A stretch of 15,347 nucleotides of DNA, from contig DPHR01000013.1 of the NCBI GenBank assembly GCA_003522945.1, forward strand, positions 1,026 to 16,372, in the 5' to 3' direction. Positions 7,149 to 14,598 of this stretch are shown one piece after another (the stretch's first letter is position 1; the number at the start of each line of letters is the position of its first letter). The stretch is from Clostridiales bacterium. Lineage in GTDB: Bacteria; Bacillota; Clostridia; Oscillospirales; Oscillospiraceae. A program made the position numbers and the translations under genes. The notes beneath the pieces were generated by a model that made no database searches, had not been told where the DNA came from, and saw nothing but the letters and a program-made list of their open reading frames with translations.

Positions 7149-8354
7149 TCAGCGGAAGAGCCCGGCGACGGCGTCCTCGTGCAGCTCGTGACCGATGACG
7201 CACAGCCGCCCCGTCACACCGGCGCTGCCGCGGCGGATGTTGATCTCGCCCGGCGTGTAGTCAAAGTGGATCCACTCGCCCTCGCTCGCGGCGACGATGC
7301 CCTTCGCGCGCAGCACGGCGCCGTATTTGGCCTCGTCCTCGAGTGCGGTGAGCGCAGCGCGCAGACCGTCCTCGGTGAACTTCTTCGCCGTTTCCATGCC
7401 CCAGGACGTGAACACCTCGTCCGCGTCGTGGCCGTGGTGATGGTGATGATGGCCGCAGCCGCACCCGTGATCGTGGTCGTGCTCGTCGTGATCGTGATGG
7501 TGGTGCTCATGGTCGTGGCCGCAACCGCACTCGTGCTCGTGGTCGTGCTCATCGTGGTCGTGGTGATGATGCTCGTGCTCATGCCCGTCGTCATCCTCGT
7601 CATCGTCGTGATGGCAGCCGCAGGAGCAGTTGCCGTTTTCATCGAAATGATGATGGTGCTCGTGCTCTTCGTGCTCGTGGTCGTGATGATGGTGATGCTC
7701 GTGCTCATCCTCGTCCTCTTCGTGCTCGCGCTCAATGCTTTCAAGCGCGGCGGTGAGCGTGTCGCGCTTTTCCATCGCGTCGAGGATCTGCGCGCCGGAG
7801 AGCTCGTCCCACGGCGTCGTGATGATGACGGCGCCGGGATTCTTCTCGCGCAGCAGCGCGACGCACTCGGCGAGCTTTTCCTCCTTGATGCCCGCGGTGC
7901 GGGAGAGGATGATGCACCCGGCGGATTCGACCTGGTTGTTGAAAAATTCGCCGAAGTTGCGCATATACATTTTGCATTTGCCCGCGTCTACGACGGTGCA
8001 GAGCGCGTTGATCGTAAGCTCGCCGTCCGACGCCTGCTCCACGGCGGTCACGATGTCGGAGAGCTTGCCGACGCCCGAGGGCTCGATGAGGATGCGGTCG
8101 GGGGCGTAGCGCTCGCAGACCTCGTGCAGAGCGGCGCGGAAATCACCCGTAAGGCTGCAGCAGATGCAGCCGGAGTTCATCTCCGTCACCTCAATGCCGG
8201 CGTCCTTCATGAAGCCGCCGTCCACGCCGATCTCGCCGAACTCGTTCTCGATGAGGACGAGCTTTTCGCCCGCGTAGGCTTCCGCGATCAGCTTTTTGAT
8301 GAGCGTGGTCTTGCCCGCGCCGAGGAAACCGGAAAATACATCAACTTTTGTCAT
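7149..8354 (-). CDS. CobW/COG0523-family GTPase metallochaperone with His/Cys-rich segment
   Basis: 401-residue G3E GTPase. P-loop GFLGAGKT at 9-16, IENEFGEIGVDGG at 36-48, the metal-binding GCICC at 62-66, and ILIEPSGVG at 88-96. The guanine-specificity motif is ILSRTAGI (149-156), so the usual NKxD is SRTA, with the Asp missing. Residues 211-310 hold 43 His and 7 Cys among acidic residues, including two 22-residue repeats. A normal CobW C-terminal domain follows (about 312-400). COG0523 proteins load Zn, Ni or Co onto client proteins; His-rich tracts between the two domains are known for Zn and Ni members. It is the first gene of a two-gene operon with its own extended -10 promoter. The metal is probably zinc, but nothing here proves it. 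Confidence 0.93.
   Translation of the reverse strand: MTKVDVFSGFLGAGKTTLIKKLIAEAYAGEKLVLIENEFGEIGVDGGFMKDAGIEVTEMNSGCICCSLTGDFRAALHEVCERYAPDRILIEPSGVGKLSDIVTAVEQASDGELTINALCTVVDAGKCKMYMRNFGEFFNNQVESAGCIILSRTAGIKEEKLAECVALLREKNPGAVIITTPWDELSGAQILDAMEKRDTLTAALESIEREHEEDEDEHEHHHHHDHEHEEHEHHHHFDENGNCSCGCHHDDDEDDDGHEHEHHHHDHDEHDHEHECGCGHDHEHHHHDHDEHDHDHGCGCGHHHHHHGHDADEVFTSWGMETAKKFTEDGLRAALTALEDEAKYGAVLRAKGIVAASEGEWIHFDYTPGEINIRRGSAGVTGRLCVIGHELHEDAVAGLFR
7452..7583 (-). repeat. Two tandem 66-bp units coding a His/Cys metal-binding repeat
   Basis: Residues 258-279 and 280-301 of the GTPase are two copies of HxHEHHHHDHDEHDHxHxCGCG, 22 residues each. They differ at only three residues, and their codons have drifted at synonymous sites. 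An imperfect related block (residues 211-250, with NCSCGC) precedes them and a GHHHHHHGHD cap follows. The pattern suggests expansion of a metal-sequestering linker by unit duplication. Confidence 0.85.
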
Positions 8355-8401
8355 ACATATAACCTCTTTCTGCTGGAAGCAGCCTGTTTTTCCAATAGAA
8401 T

Positions 8402-8410
8402 ATTATAACA
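8402..8410 (-). promoter_or_regulatory. Extended -10 promoter of the GTPase operon
   Basis: On the minus strand TGTTATAAT (8402-8410) is a perfect extended -10. No good -35 sits 17 bp upstream. A TTGACG lies only 7 bp upstream of the TATAAT; it would pair instead with a weak TATTGG 17 bp downstream of it. The leader to the ATG at 8354 is about 40 nt and includes a small ctgct/agcag hairpin and an AGAGGT ribosome binding site. Confidence 0.6.
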
Positions 8411-8463
8411 CGTTCGTCAAGGGGGTATTTCTGCCGTTGCCTGACTTTTTACGGAAAAACGAA

Positions 8464-8491
8464 TTGTAATAATATAAATGTATGCTATAAT
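8464..8491 (+). promoter_or_regulatory. Promoter of the ABC exporter operon
   Basis: TTGTAA (8464-8469), 16-bp spacer, perfect -10 TATAAT (8486-8491) preceded by TGC (extended -10). Transcription should start near 8498, which makes the ATG at 8498 an unlikely translation start unless the message is leaderless. Confidence 0.8.
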
Positions 8492-8556
8492 GAATAAATG
8501 TCCGTTTTACTCCATTCCACTCTTCTATTTATTTCCGATCCACTCAGCAAATTTTT

Positions 8557-8602
8557 GGGAGGTAGACAAATTGGAACAGAAAAAAAGTCCGCCCGCACGA
8601 TG
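8557..8602 (+). promoter_or_regulatory. Ribosome binding site and ambiguous start of the first ABC gene
   Basis: A strong GGGAGG (8557-8562) is placed for an ATT at 8570 (in frame, 7 nt away) or a TTG at 8571 (8 nt away, in the next frame). The TTG frame reads MEQKK and then runs into a tract of seven A (8580-8586). One extra A, or a -1 slip there, would join it to the ABC frame as MEQKKKSARTMRVLG. The first in-frame ATG is at 8600 and has no ribosome binding site of its own. Confidence 0.7.
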
Positions 8603-10381
8603 CGCGTGCTCGGCACGCTGCTTGAGGGCAGCGGAAAATACTTCGCCGTGTGCATCCTTCTGGGACTGCTGCTCACGGTGGTTGAAATGATCGCGCCGCA
8701 GGTCATCCGCGTAACGGTGGACTCGGCGATCGACTCCAAGCCCATGGATCTGCCCGCGTGGGCGCTCCGGTGGGTGGAGTCGCTCGGCGGCGCGGCGTTT
8801 CTGCGCGCGAACATGTGGTTTATCGCGCTCATTCTCGCGCTTGCGGGTCTCGTCGCGGCGCTGCTGCGCTATGGCGCGAACATGTTCAACGCCAAAGCGG
8901 GCGAAACGCTCGTCAAGACCGCGCGCGACAGGCTCTTCCACCACATTGAATGCCTGCCGTGGAAGTGGCACGCCGAGCATCCGACCGGCGACATCATCCA
9001 GCGCTGCACGAGCGACGTCGAGCGCATTAAAAACTTTTTCCAGGAGCAGTTCATCTCCGTTTTCCAGATCATCGTGCGCATTATCCTTGCGCTGACGCTT
9101 ATGACGCTGATGAACGCGAAGCTCTCCATCGTCGCGTGGGTCATCGCGCCGATCATCGTGCTCTACTCCGTGCTCTTCCATAACAAGATCCGCGCGCGCT
9201 TCACCGAGTGCGACGAGAACGAGGGCGTTCTCTCCACGATCGCGCAGGAAAACCTCACGGGCGTGCGCGTCGTGCGCGCGTTCGGGCGCGAAAAGTTTGA
9301 GCGCGACCGGTTCGAGGCGCAGAACAACAAGTATACCGAGTGCTGGATCAGCCTGACCCGGACACTCTCGGATTTCTGGGCGGTGGGCGATTTTACGAGC
9401 TGCCTGCAGATCCTGCTCGTGGTCGTTCTCGGCACGGTTTCGTGCGTGAACGGCAATCTGACGGCAGGCGAATTTGTGTCGTTCTCGCTTTATAACACGA
9501 TGCTCATCGGCCCCGTGCGCCGTCTCGGCCGCATCATTTCCGAAATGAGCAAGGCGGGCGTCTCCATCGACCGTCTCGGCGAGGTTTTGGAAGCCGAGAC
9601 CGAGCAGGACGCGCCCAACGCCGCCGAAGCGCCGATGGACAAGGACATCACCTTTGAAAACGTCAGCTTCCATTACGGCGAGGACGGCCCGGACGTGCTC
9701 GAAAACGTCAGCTTCACCGTACCTGCCGGAAAGAGCTTCGGTATTCTCGGCGGCACCGGCTCCGGCAAGAGCAGCCTGCTGCTTCTGCTCTGCCGTCTGT
9801 ACGCGCCCACGGAGGGCAAGATCACCGTCGGCGGCGTGGACATTGCCGATATGCCCGCGCGTTATGTGCGCGAGAACGTCGGCGTAGTGCTGCAGGAGCC
9901 GTTCCTCTTCTCCCGCTCGGTGCAGGAGAACATCGGCATCTGCGGCGCGAGCGACGCGGAGATCCGTGCCGCCGCCGTCACCGCCTGCGTGGACGGGGAT
10001 ATCACCCGCTTTTCGCAGGGCTACGACACCATGGTCGGCGAGCGCGGCGTGTCGCTCTCCGGCGGACAGAAGCAGCGCGTGGCCATCGCCCGCATGCTGA
10101 CGAAGAAAACGCCGGTCATCGTTTTTGACGATTCGCTCTCCGCCGTCGATACGGAGACGGACGAGAAGATCCGCTCGGCGCTTGACCGCGATCTCGGCGG
10201 CGCGACGACGATCATCATCTCCCACCGCATCACAACGCTGCTCGACTGCGACAACATTCTCGTGCTCGAAAAGGGCCGCGTGAGTCAGCTCGGCTCCCCG
10301 AAGGAGCTGCTGGCCCAGCCGGGCATTTTCCGCAAGATCTACGACATGCAGATGTCCATCGGAGAGGAGGAAGGCGCATGA
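8600..10381 (+). CDS. ABC exporter subunit with degenerate ATP site (heterodimer half 1)
   Basis: Full-length half-transporter: a transmembrane domain (about 1-330) with five or six hydrophobic helices, then a nucleotide-binding domain. Counting from the ATG at 8600 (593 residues): Walker A GGTGSGKSS 384-392, Q-loop Gln 432, signature LSGGQ 486-490, Walker B IVFDD 507-511, switch His 542. The catalytic Glu after Walker B is Asp (511), as in the non-catalytic partner of heterodimeric exporters such as TM287/288, BmrCD and LmrCD. Its stop overlaps the start of the partner gene by 4 nt (ATGA). The true start is uncertain: 8600 is chosen because the code upstream is AT-rich and unlike coding sequence, but the best ribosome binding site points to 8570/8571. 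The substrate (drug, lipid or peptide) cannot be told. Confidence 0.93.
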   Translation: MRVLGTLLEGSGKYFAVCILLGLLLTVVEMIAPQVIRVTVDSAIDSKPMDLPAWALRWVESLGGAAFLRANMWFIALILALAGLVAALLRYGANMFNAKAGETLVKTARDRLFHHIECLPWKWHAEHPTGDIIQRCTSDVERIKNFFQEQFISVFQIIVRIILALTLMTLMNAKLSIVAWVIAPIIVLYSVLFHNKIRARFTECDENEGVLSTIAQENLTGVRVVRAFGREKFERDRFEAQNNKYTECWISLTRTLSDFWAVGDFTSCLQILLVVVLGTVSCVNGNLTAGEFVSFSLYNTMLIGPVRRLGRIISEMSKAGVSIDRLGEVLEAETEQDAPNAAEAPMDKDITFENVSFHYGEDGPDVLENVSFTVPAGKSFGILGGTGSGKSSLLLLLCRLYAPTEGKITVGGVDIADMPARYVRENVGVVLQEPFLFSRSVQENIGICGASDAEIRAAAVTACVDGDITRFSQGYDTMVGERGVSLSGGQKQRVAIARMLTKKTPVIVFDDSLSAVDTETDEKIRSALDRDLGGATTIIISHRITTLLDCDNILVLEKGRVSQLGSPKELLAQPGIFRKIYDMQMSIGEEEGA

Positions 10382-12201
10382 ACGAGCAGAAAAAGACCAA
10401 AGGCGCAAAATGGTTCGGCATCCCCAACCTCGTCCCGTATATGAGACCCTACGGCAAGCTCATCTTCTGGATGGTGCTCATGGCGTTTTACGGCAGCGCC
10501 ATGGACGCGGTCATCCCGCTCTTCCAGCAGTACGCCATCGATCATTACATCGCCGACTCGACCCTTGCGGGGCTCGGCTGGTTCATCGGCGCGTATGTCG
10601 TCGTCATCCTCACGCAGACGGCCTCCAACTATATCTCCGCCTTCGGCGCGTGCAAGCTGGAGCTGTCCGTCGGCCGCGATCTCAAGCGCGAGAGCTTCAA
10701 CCATCTGCAGACGCTCTCGTTCTCCTACTTCAACCAGAACAGCGTCGGCTATGTCCACGCGCGCGTCATGTCCGATACCGACCGCATCGCGAGCACGCTC
10801 GCCTGGAGCATGGCCGAGGGCGTGTGGCATTCGGCGTATCTCGTGTGCGCCATCGTTATGATGCTCATCCTCAACTGGAAAATGGCGCTGTGCGTGCTCG
10901 TGATCGTGCCGATCGTGGCGATCTCGTCCATGTACTTCCAGAAGAAGCTCGTGTTCTTCCACCGGCAGGTGCGCGAGAAAAACTCCCGCATCACCGGCGC
11001 CTTCAACGAGGGCATCACCGGCGCGACGACGACGAAAACGCTCGTTGTTGAGGACAAGATGGAGAAGGAATTCGATGAACTGACCGCCGACATGAAAAAG
11101 GTCAGCGTCCGCGCGATGCACTTCCGCGCGATCTTCATTTCCACAACAACGCTCGCGGCCTCTCTCGCGCTCGCGCTCGTCCTCTGGCGCGGCGGCATCG
11201 TCACGCGCGAGGGCGTGATGCTCATCGGCACGCTCACCGTGTTTATGAACTATGCGCAGGGCATGATGGAGCCGATCCAGTGGCTCGTGCAGGCGCTCTC
11301 CAGCCTTGTGAACGTGCAGGTCAACGTCGAGCGCTTCACCACGCTCATGGAGACGAAGTCCGATGTGCAGGATACGCCGGAGGTCGTGGAGAAATACGGC
11401 GACACGTTCAGCCCCAAAAAGGAAAACTGGGAGGAGCTGCACGGCGATATCGAGTTCAAAGACGTGACCTTCCGCTACCCCGACGGCGACGAGAACATTC
11501 TCGAGCATTTCAATCTCAAGGTGCCGCAGGGAACGAACGTCGCCATCGTCGGCGAGACAGGCGCTGGCAAGTCCACGCTCGTGAATCTCGTCTGCCGGTT
11601 CTATGAGCCGACGGAGGGACAGGTGCTCATCGACGGGCGCGACGCGCGGGAGCGCAGCCAGCTCTGGCTCCACTCGAACATCGGCTATGTGCTCCAGACG
11701 CCGCACCTCTTCTCCGGCACGGTGCTCGAAAACCTCCGCTACGGCCGCGAGAACGCGACCATGGGGGAGATCGAAGCGGCGGTCAGAGCCGTCTCCGCCG
11801 AAGGGATCATCGAGAGACTGCCGGACGGCTATCAGAGCGACGTCGGCGAGGGCGGCAACAGCCTCTCGACCGGCGAGAAGCAGCTTCTGTCCTTCGCCCG
11901 CGCGCTGCTTGCCGATCCGCGCATCTTCGTACTCGACGAGGCGACGTCCTCCGTCGATACGGTCACGGAGCGGCTCATCCAGGACGCCATCGAGAAGGTC
12001 ATGGACGGGCGCACGTCGTTTGTGATCGCGCACCGCCTCTCCACGATCCGCCGCGCGGACGTCATCCTCGTGGTGAACGCCGGCCGGATCGTCGAGCGCG
12101 GCAGCCACGCCGAGCTCATGGCGAAAAAAGGCGTGTACTACGGCCTCTACACCCGCCAGTACAGAGAAGAGCAGATCCAGGCATCTATGGAAAACGAATA
12201 A
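10378..12201 (+). CDS. ABC exporter subunit with catalytic ATP site (heterodimer half 2)
   Basis: 607 residues. Transmembrane domain about 20-310, nucleotide-binding domain about 355-600: Walker A GETGAGKST 392-400, Q-loop Gln 440, signature LSTGE 496-500 (instead of LSGGQ), Walker B IFVLDE 516-521 with the catalytic Glu 521, and switch His 552. In the dimer, this canonical Walker B pairs with the LSGGQ of the first subunit to make the working site. Its altered LSTGE faces the Asp-bearing Walker B of subunit 1 to make the degenerate site. Translation is probably coupled to the upstream gene through the ATGA overlap; GGAGAGGAGG lies just upstream. A terminator follows directly. Multidrug/lipid exporter is the family default, not proven. 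Confidence 0.96.
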   Translation: MNEQKKTKGAKWFGIPNLVPYMRPYGKLIFWMVLMAFYGSAMDAVIPLFQQYAIDHYIADSTLAGLGWFIGAYVVVILTQTASNYISAFGACKLELSVGRDLKRESFNHLQTLSFSYFNQNSVGYVHARVMSDTDRIASTLAWSMAEGVWHSAYLVCAIVMMLILNWKMALCVLVIVPIVAISSMYFQKKLVFFHRQVREKNSRITGAFNEGITGATTTKTLVVEDKMEKEFDELTADMKKVSVRAMHFRAIFISTTTLAASLALALVLWRGGIVTREGVMLIGTLTVFMNYAQGMMEPIQWLVQALSSLVNVQVNVERFTTLMETKSDVQDTPEVVEKYGDTFSPKKENWEELHGDIEFKDVTFRYPDGDENILEHFNLKVPQGTNVAIVGETGAGKSTLVNLVCRFYEPTEGQVLIDGRDARERSQLWLHSNIGYVLQTPHLFSGTVLENLRYGRENATMGEIEAAVRAVSAEGIIERLPDGYQSDVGEGGNSLSTGEKQLLSFARALLADPRIFVLDEATSSVDTVTERLIQDAIEKVMDGRTSFVIAHRLSTIRRADVILVVNAGRIVERGSHAELMAKKGVYYGLYTRQYREEQIQASMENE

Positions 12202-12210
12202 AGAAAACAG

Positions 12211-12243
12211 TATCCGCCGGACGCAAGACCGGCGGATATTTTT
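12211..12243 (+). terminator. Intrinsic terminator of the ABC exporter operon
   Basis: Perfect 10-bp stem (12211-12220 with 12229-12238), 8-nt loop, then five T (12239-12243). It begins 10 nt after the stop of the second ABC gene. Confidence 0.92.
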
Positions 12244-12300
12244 GTATACCCGAAAACCACGCGTTAGACACATGGTTCAAAAGAGCCTTTGGCGATGAGG

Positions 12301-12480
12301 GAGACAAAAAAACTCCTTTTGTTTCAGAATAAGCGTGCGGTCTGCCAACTGCACTTAAAAAGCAAAAGGAGGGCATTCAGAATGAGCCTGAATGACATAA
12401 ACAGTTTATCTCATACGAAGTGGAATTGCAAATATCACATAGTGTTTGCGCCGAAATACCGAAGAAAGGTATTCTATTGC
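12301..12480 (+). mobile_element. Left-end remnant of an IS200/IS605-type insertion sequence
   Basis: An AT-richer block holds the leader and first about 32 codons of an IS200-type transposase. IS200-type elements carry no classical terminal inverted repeats, so the exact left edge cannot be seen; 12301 is approximate. Similarity to the family stops at about 12477, and the catalytic part is gone. No second gene (TnpB) is present. Confidence 0.72.
12313..12371 (+). promoter_or_regulatory. RBS-sequestering hairpin in the IS200 leader
   Basis: The arm 12313-12321 (ctccttttg) pairs perfectly with 12363-12371 (caaaaggag), which is the ribosome binding site of the transposase; three more pairs, one of them G-U, extend it inward. 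Within the loop a smaller hairpin forms from gtgcggt and actgcac. IS200 is known to keep transposase translation low by such a leader structure (established for Salmonella IS200). Confidence 0.65.
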
Positions 12481-12549
12481 TCCTTTTTAACCGTTGTATG
12501 TGCTTTAGCGTCTTCTTGTACGGCAGCGGCTTTCTTTTTGCGCTCATAA
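12382..12549 (+). pseudogene. Truncated IS200/IS605 transposase (tnpA) remnant
   Basis: The ATG at 12382 follows AAAGGAGGG. The first 32 residues contain HTKWNCKYHIVFAPKYRRKV, the hallmark N-terminus of the IS200 Y1 transposase (normally about 130-155 residues). After Phe-Tyr the reading frame switches to unrelated low-quality sequence and stops at 12549, giving only 55 codons. The HUH metal-binding motif and the catalytic Tyr lie in the missing part, so the protein cannot be active. Confidence 0.85.
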
Positions 12550-12650
12550 TTCAGTATAAAGGCGGAATGTAAACTGCGAAACCTGAACTGCGTAAAAAAC
12601 AGGTAAAGCGGAAACAAAAGCCCGCGAGAACTGCCGTCTTCTGTTAAGCG
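12478..12650. other. Unassigned segment downstream of the IS200 remnant
   Basis: This stretch contains no recognisable gene. On the minus strand a frame of about 70 codons without an ATG is open from about 12697 to a TAG at 12474 and ends in a Lys/Ala/Glu-rich tail. It overlaps the terminator, so it is more likely an accident or a relic. It may be the rear part of the decayed insertion sequence or a separate dispersed repeat. The boundary with the IS200 fragment is near 12477. Confidence 0.4.
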
Positions 12651-12689
12651 AAAAAAACCTTTTTCTGCTTGTTTGAAGGCAGAAAAAGG
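12651..12689 (-). terminator. Intrinsic terminator after the ygjV-like gene
   Basis: Perfect 11-bp stem (12658-12668 with 12679-12689) and 10-nt loop. On the minus strand it is followed by seven T (the A-run 12651-12657). It lies 45 nt beyond the stop of the membrane protein gene. Confidence 0.88.
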
Positions 12690-12734
12690 CTTTGGGAATC
12701 ACAGTCCGGTTCAAGCGCTTAAGGGGGGAGAAAA

Positions 12735-13241
12735 TTACTCCGGCTTTGCCGCTTTCCGCAGCGTGACGATGCCGATGAGATTGGACACGACCGCGCCGAA
12801 ATCAAAGGCGAACGTCACATAGTTTTTGAAAACGAAGTCATAGACCGCCCAGCAGAGCAGCGTGACGATAATGACGATTTTGAGCTGCACCGCGTCCTTG
12901 AGATCGAGAAACCATGTGTACACACAGGTGGCCGCCGCGGGCAGCAGCCCGAACCAGCCGTCGGAGTTGAAGGCGAACAGCAGCGCAAGCTGCGCAGCGA
13001 TGAACACGATCTTCCACGGCGTCGTGAACTCTTTTTTCATGCAGAAGAGATTGCGCGCGATGCCGATGACGTTGGCGGTGATGCCCGTGAACGCGCCGAG
13101 AATAGCGTTCGATGCGCTCAGCACGCCGAACTGAAAACACTGCACGGTGAGCATCTGCTTTTTTGTTTTCAGAAAGCCGGTCGAGACCATGATGGCCGCG
13201 CCGATGAGCGCAACGATGTTGCCGAGAAGTACCGTATTCAT
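12735..13241 (-). CDS. YgjV-family inner membrane protein
   Basis: 168 residues, mostly hydrophobic, with five to six predicted membrane helices (for example about 4-23, 33-55, 76-92, 94-112, 118-136 and 145-162). The pattern GNIVALIGAAIMVSTGFLKTKKQML, read as two halves, and NAILGAFTGITANVIGIARN fit the YgjV/Imp-YgjV family, whose function is unknown. The start at 13241 has GGAGGA in good position. It lies downstream of gap on the same strand, but a strong hairpin stands between them and no clear promoter is visible, so it may depend on read-through. Alternatives are other small transport-like membrane families, but the match to YgjV is better. Confidence 0.8.
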   Translation of the reverse strand: MNTVLLGNIVALIGAAIMVSTGFLKTKKQMLTVQCFQFGVLSASNAILGAFTGITANVIGIARNLFCMKKEFTTPWKIVFIAAQLALLFAFNSDGWFGLLPAAATCVYTWFLDLKDAVQLKIVIIVTLLCWAVYDFVFKNYVTFAFDFGAVVSNLIGIVTLRKAAKPE

Positions 13242-13258
13242 CCGAAGTCCTCCGAAGA

Positions 13259-13295
13259 AATGCCCCCGTCCTGCTTAGGGCAGGATGGGGGCATT
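13259..13295 (-). terminator. Strong hairpin between gap and the ygjV-like gene
   Basis: A 16-bp stem with one G-U pair (13259-13274 with 13280-13295) and a 5-nt loop. On the minus strand it is followed only by TCTTCGG, so the U-tract is poor. It may be a partial terminator or processing site that lowers expression of the downstream membrane protein relative to gap. Confidence 0.65.
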
Positions 13296-13335
13296 GAGTT
13301 TATGCCTTGAGAATTGAGCGCGCAGAAGCTTAAAC

Positions 13336-14346
13336 TTACTCGCCGCGGACGGAGGCGATGTGAGCAAGCAGACGCATCATGTTGCAGGTGAAGCCGTACT
13401 CGTTGTCGTACCAGGCGCAGAGCTTCATGAAGTGGCCGTTCAGAGCGATGCCGGCCTGCGCGTCAAAGATGCTGGAGTGGGTCTCGCCGATGATGTCGGA
13501 AGAGACGATGGGCTGCTCCTCGTAAGCCATGACGTCCTTCAGCTCGCCTTCGCAGGCGGCCTTCATCGCGGCGCAGACTTCCTCGTAGGTGGTCTCCTTG
13601 GCGAGAGACACGGTCAGGTCAACGATGGAGCCGTCCGGAGCGGGGATACGCATGGACATGCCGGTCAGCTTGCCCTGCAGCTCGGGGATGACCTTGCCGA
13701 CGGCCTTCGCAGCGCCGGTGGTGGAGGGGATGATGTTGTCGTAGGTGCTGCGGCCGAGACGCCAGTTCTTCTTGGAGTACTCGTCAACGATGCTCTGCGT
13801 GGCGGTGGCGGCGTGAACGGTGGTCATAAGGCCTTCAACGATGCCGAAGTTGTCGTGCAGGACCTTCGCCATGGGAGCGAGGCAGTTGGTGGTGCAGGAA
13901 GCGGCGGAGGCGACCTTCAGATCGGCGGAGTAGGTCTTGTGGTTGACGCCGTAAACGAACATCGGGGTCTTGTCCTTCGCGGGGGCGCTCATCAGCACGA
14001 ATTTCGCGCCGGCGTCCAGATGGGGCTGTACGCTCTCGGCAGTGAGGAACTTGCCGGTGCACTCAACAACGTAAGGAACGTTCAGCTCGCCCCAGCCGAG
14101 GGTGGAGGGATCGCGGCTGCTGAGGAGCAGGATGGGCTTGCCGTCAACGATCAGGTGATGCTCGTCGTAGGAGACGGTGCCTTCCCACTTGCCGTGGACG
14201 GAGTCATGGGAGAAAACGTAAGCGATCTGCTCAGGAGTCTTGTCCGGAGCGTTGATTGCAACGACCTCCATATCGCCGCGGCGCAGAGCCACGCGGGCTG
14301 CCAGACGGCCGATGCGTCCGAATCCGCTGATACCAATTCTAATCAT
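13336..14346 (-). CDS. gap: Glyceraldehyde-3-phosphate dehydrogenase, type I
   Basis: Glycolytic enzyme that oxidises and phosphorylates glyceraldehyde-3-phosphate to 1,3-bisphosphoglycerate. The 336-residue length is normal. It has the Rossmann start IGISGFGRIGR (4-14), catalytic SCTTNC with C151, H178 (TTVHA), and WYDNEYGF near the end. The ATG at 14346 follows AGGAGGATACAAAC; the frame is open further upstream, but that part is not family-like. At the end of the second beta-strand the usual INDL is INAP (A33), losing the Asp that commonly binds the adenosine ribose of NAD. Codon use is strongly biased, as expected for a highly expressed gene. It has its own promoter, divergent from the kinase-like gene. 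Confidence 0.97.
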   Translation of the reverse strand: MIRIGISGFGRIGRLAARVALRRGDMEVVAINAPDKTPEQIAYVFSHDSVHGKWEGTVSYDEHHLIVDGKPILLLSSRDPSTLGWGELNVPYVVECTGKFLTAESVQPHLDAGAKFVLMSAPAKDKTPMFVYGVNHKTYSADLKVASAASCTTNCLAPMAKVLHDNFGIVEGLMTTVHAATATQSIVDEYSKKNWRLGRSTYDNIIPSTTGAAKAVGKVIPELQGKLTGMSMRIPAPDGSIVDLTVSLAKETTYEEVCAAMKAACEGELKDVMAYEEQPIVSSDIIGETHSSIFDAQAGIALNGHFMKLCAWYDNEYGFTCNMMRLLAHIASVRGE

Positions 14347-14396
14347 GTTTGTATCCTCCTGTAAAAAATTTTTTGATCTCTTTTCTAACCGGCTGC

Positions 14397-14425
14397 ATTT
14401 TACAACATTTCCGCACATAGAACAA
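14397..14425 (-). promoter_or_regulatory. Promoter of gap
   Basis: On the minus strand: TTGTTC (14420-14425), 17-bp spacer, TAAAAT (14397-14402). Start near 14390 gives a leader of about 45 nt that includes an AAAAAATTTTTT palindrome just before the ribosome binding site. Confidence 0.7.
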
Positions 14426-14550
14426 GTGTTTTTTTCAAACAATATTAAATAATTCTCGACAGTTAGTTAGTGAATATGTATAGAAAACAGCGTCTGACGC
14501 CGAAACTGCGCAAAAAACAAAAAATCGTAGTATCCACGCCGCAAAATTTG

Positions 14551-14559
14551 TGGTATGAT
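14551..14559 (+). promoter_or_regulatory. Extended -10 promoter of the kinase-like gene
   Basis: TGGTATGAT: an extended -10 with hexamer TATGAT (14554-14559). No convincing -35 lies upstream. The ATG is at 14599, with a weak AGGGA at 14583-14587 as the only ribosome binding candidate. Confidence 0.5.
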
Positions 14560-14598
14560 ACGGGCAATAATCCAGCGCGGAAAGGGAAAACTGCTGAT

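Noticed and set aside
7122..8408. Plus-strand open frame of 428 codons with a long Val/Met-rich hydrophobic stretch
   Set aside because: The hydrophobic run is the complement of the His/Asp codons of the GTPase, so it is an artefact that mimics a membrane protein.
8355..8497. Zur-type operator at the GTPase promoter
   Set aside because: I looked for a palindrome like TCGTAATnATTACGA. Only short AT-rich partial matches (around 8460-8475) exist, so zinc control is not supported by the sequence.
8580..8586. Classical programmed -1 frameshift heptamer of the A AAA AAG type
   Set aside because: In the TTG frame the codons are CAG AAA AAA AGT, so the standard two-tRNA slip does not pair well and no stimulatory hairpin is obvious. 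An indel or alternate start is simpler.
8525..12273. Two minus-strand open frames of over 600 codons opposite the ABC genes
   Set aside because: Both are exact shadows of the ABC exporter genes, without ribosome binding sites or recognisable motifs.
12274..12714. ggttcaa at 12274 and again at 12708 as a target-site duplication around the IS debris
   Set aside because: IS200/IS605 elements do not duplicate their target, and a 7-bp match over 430 bp can be chance.
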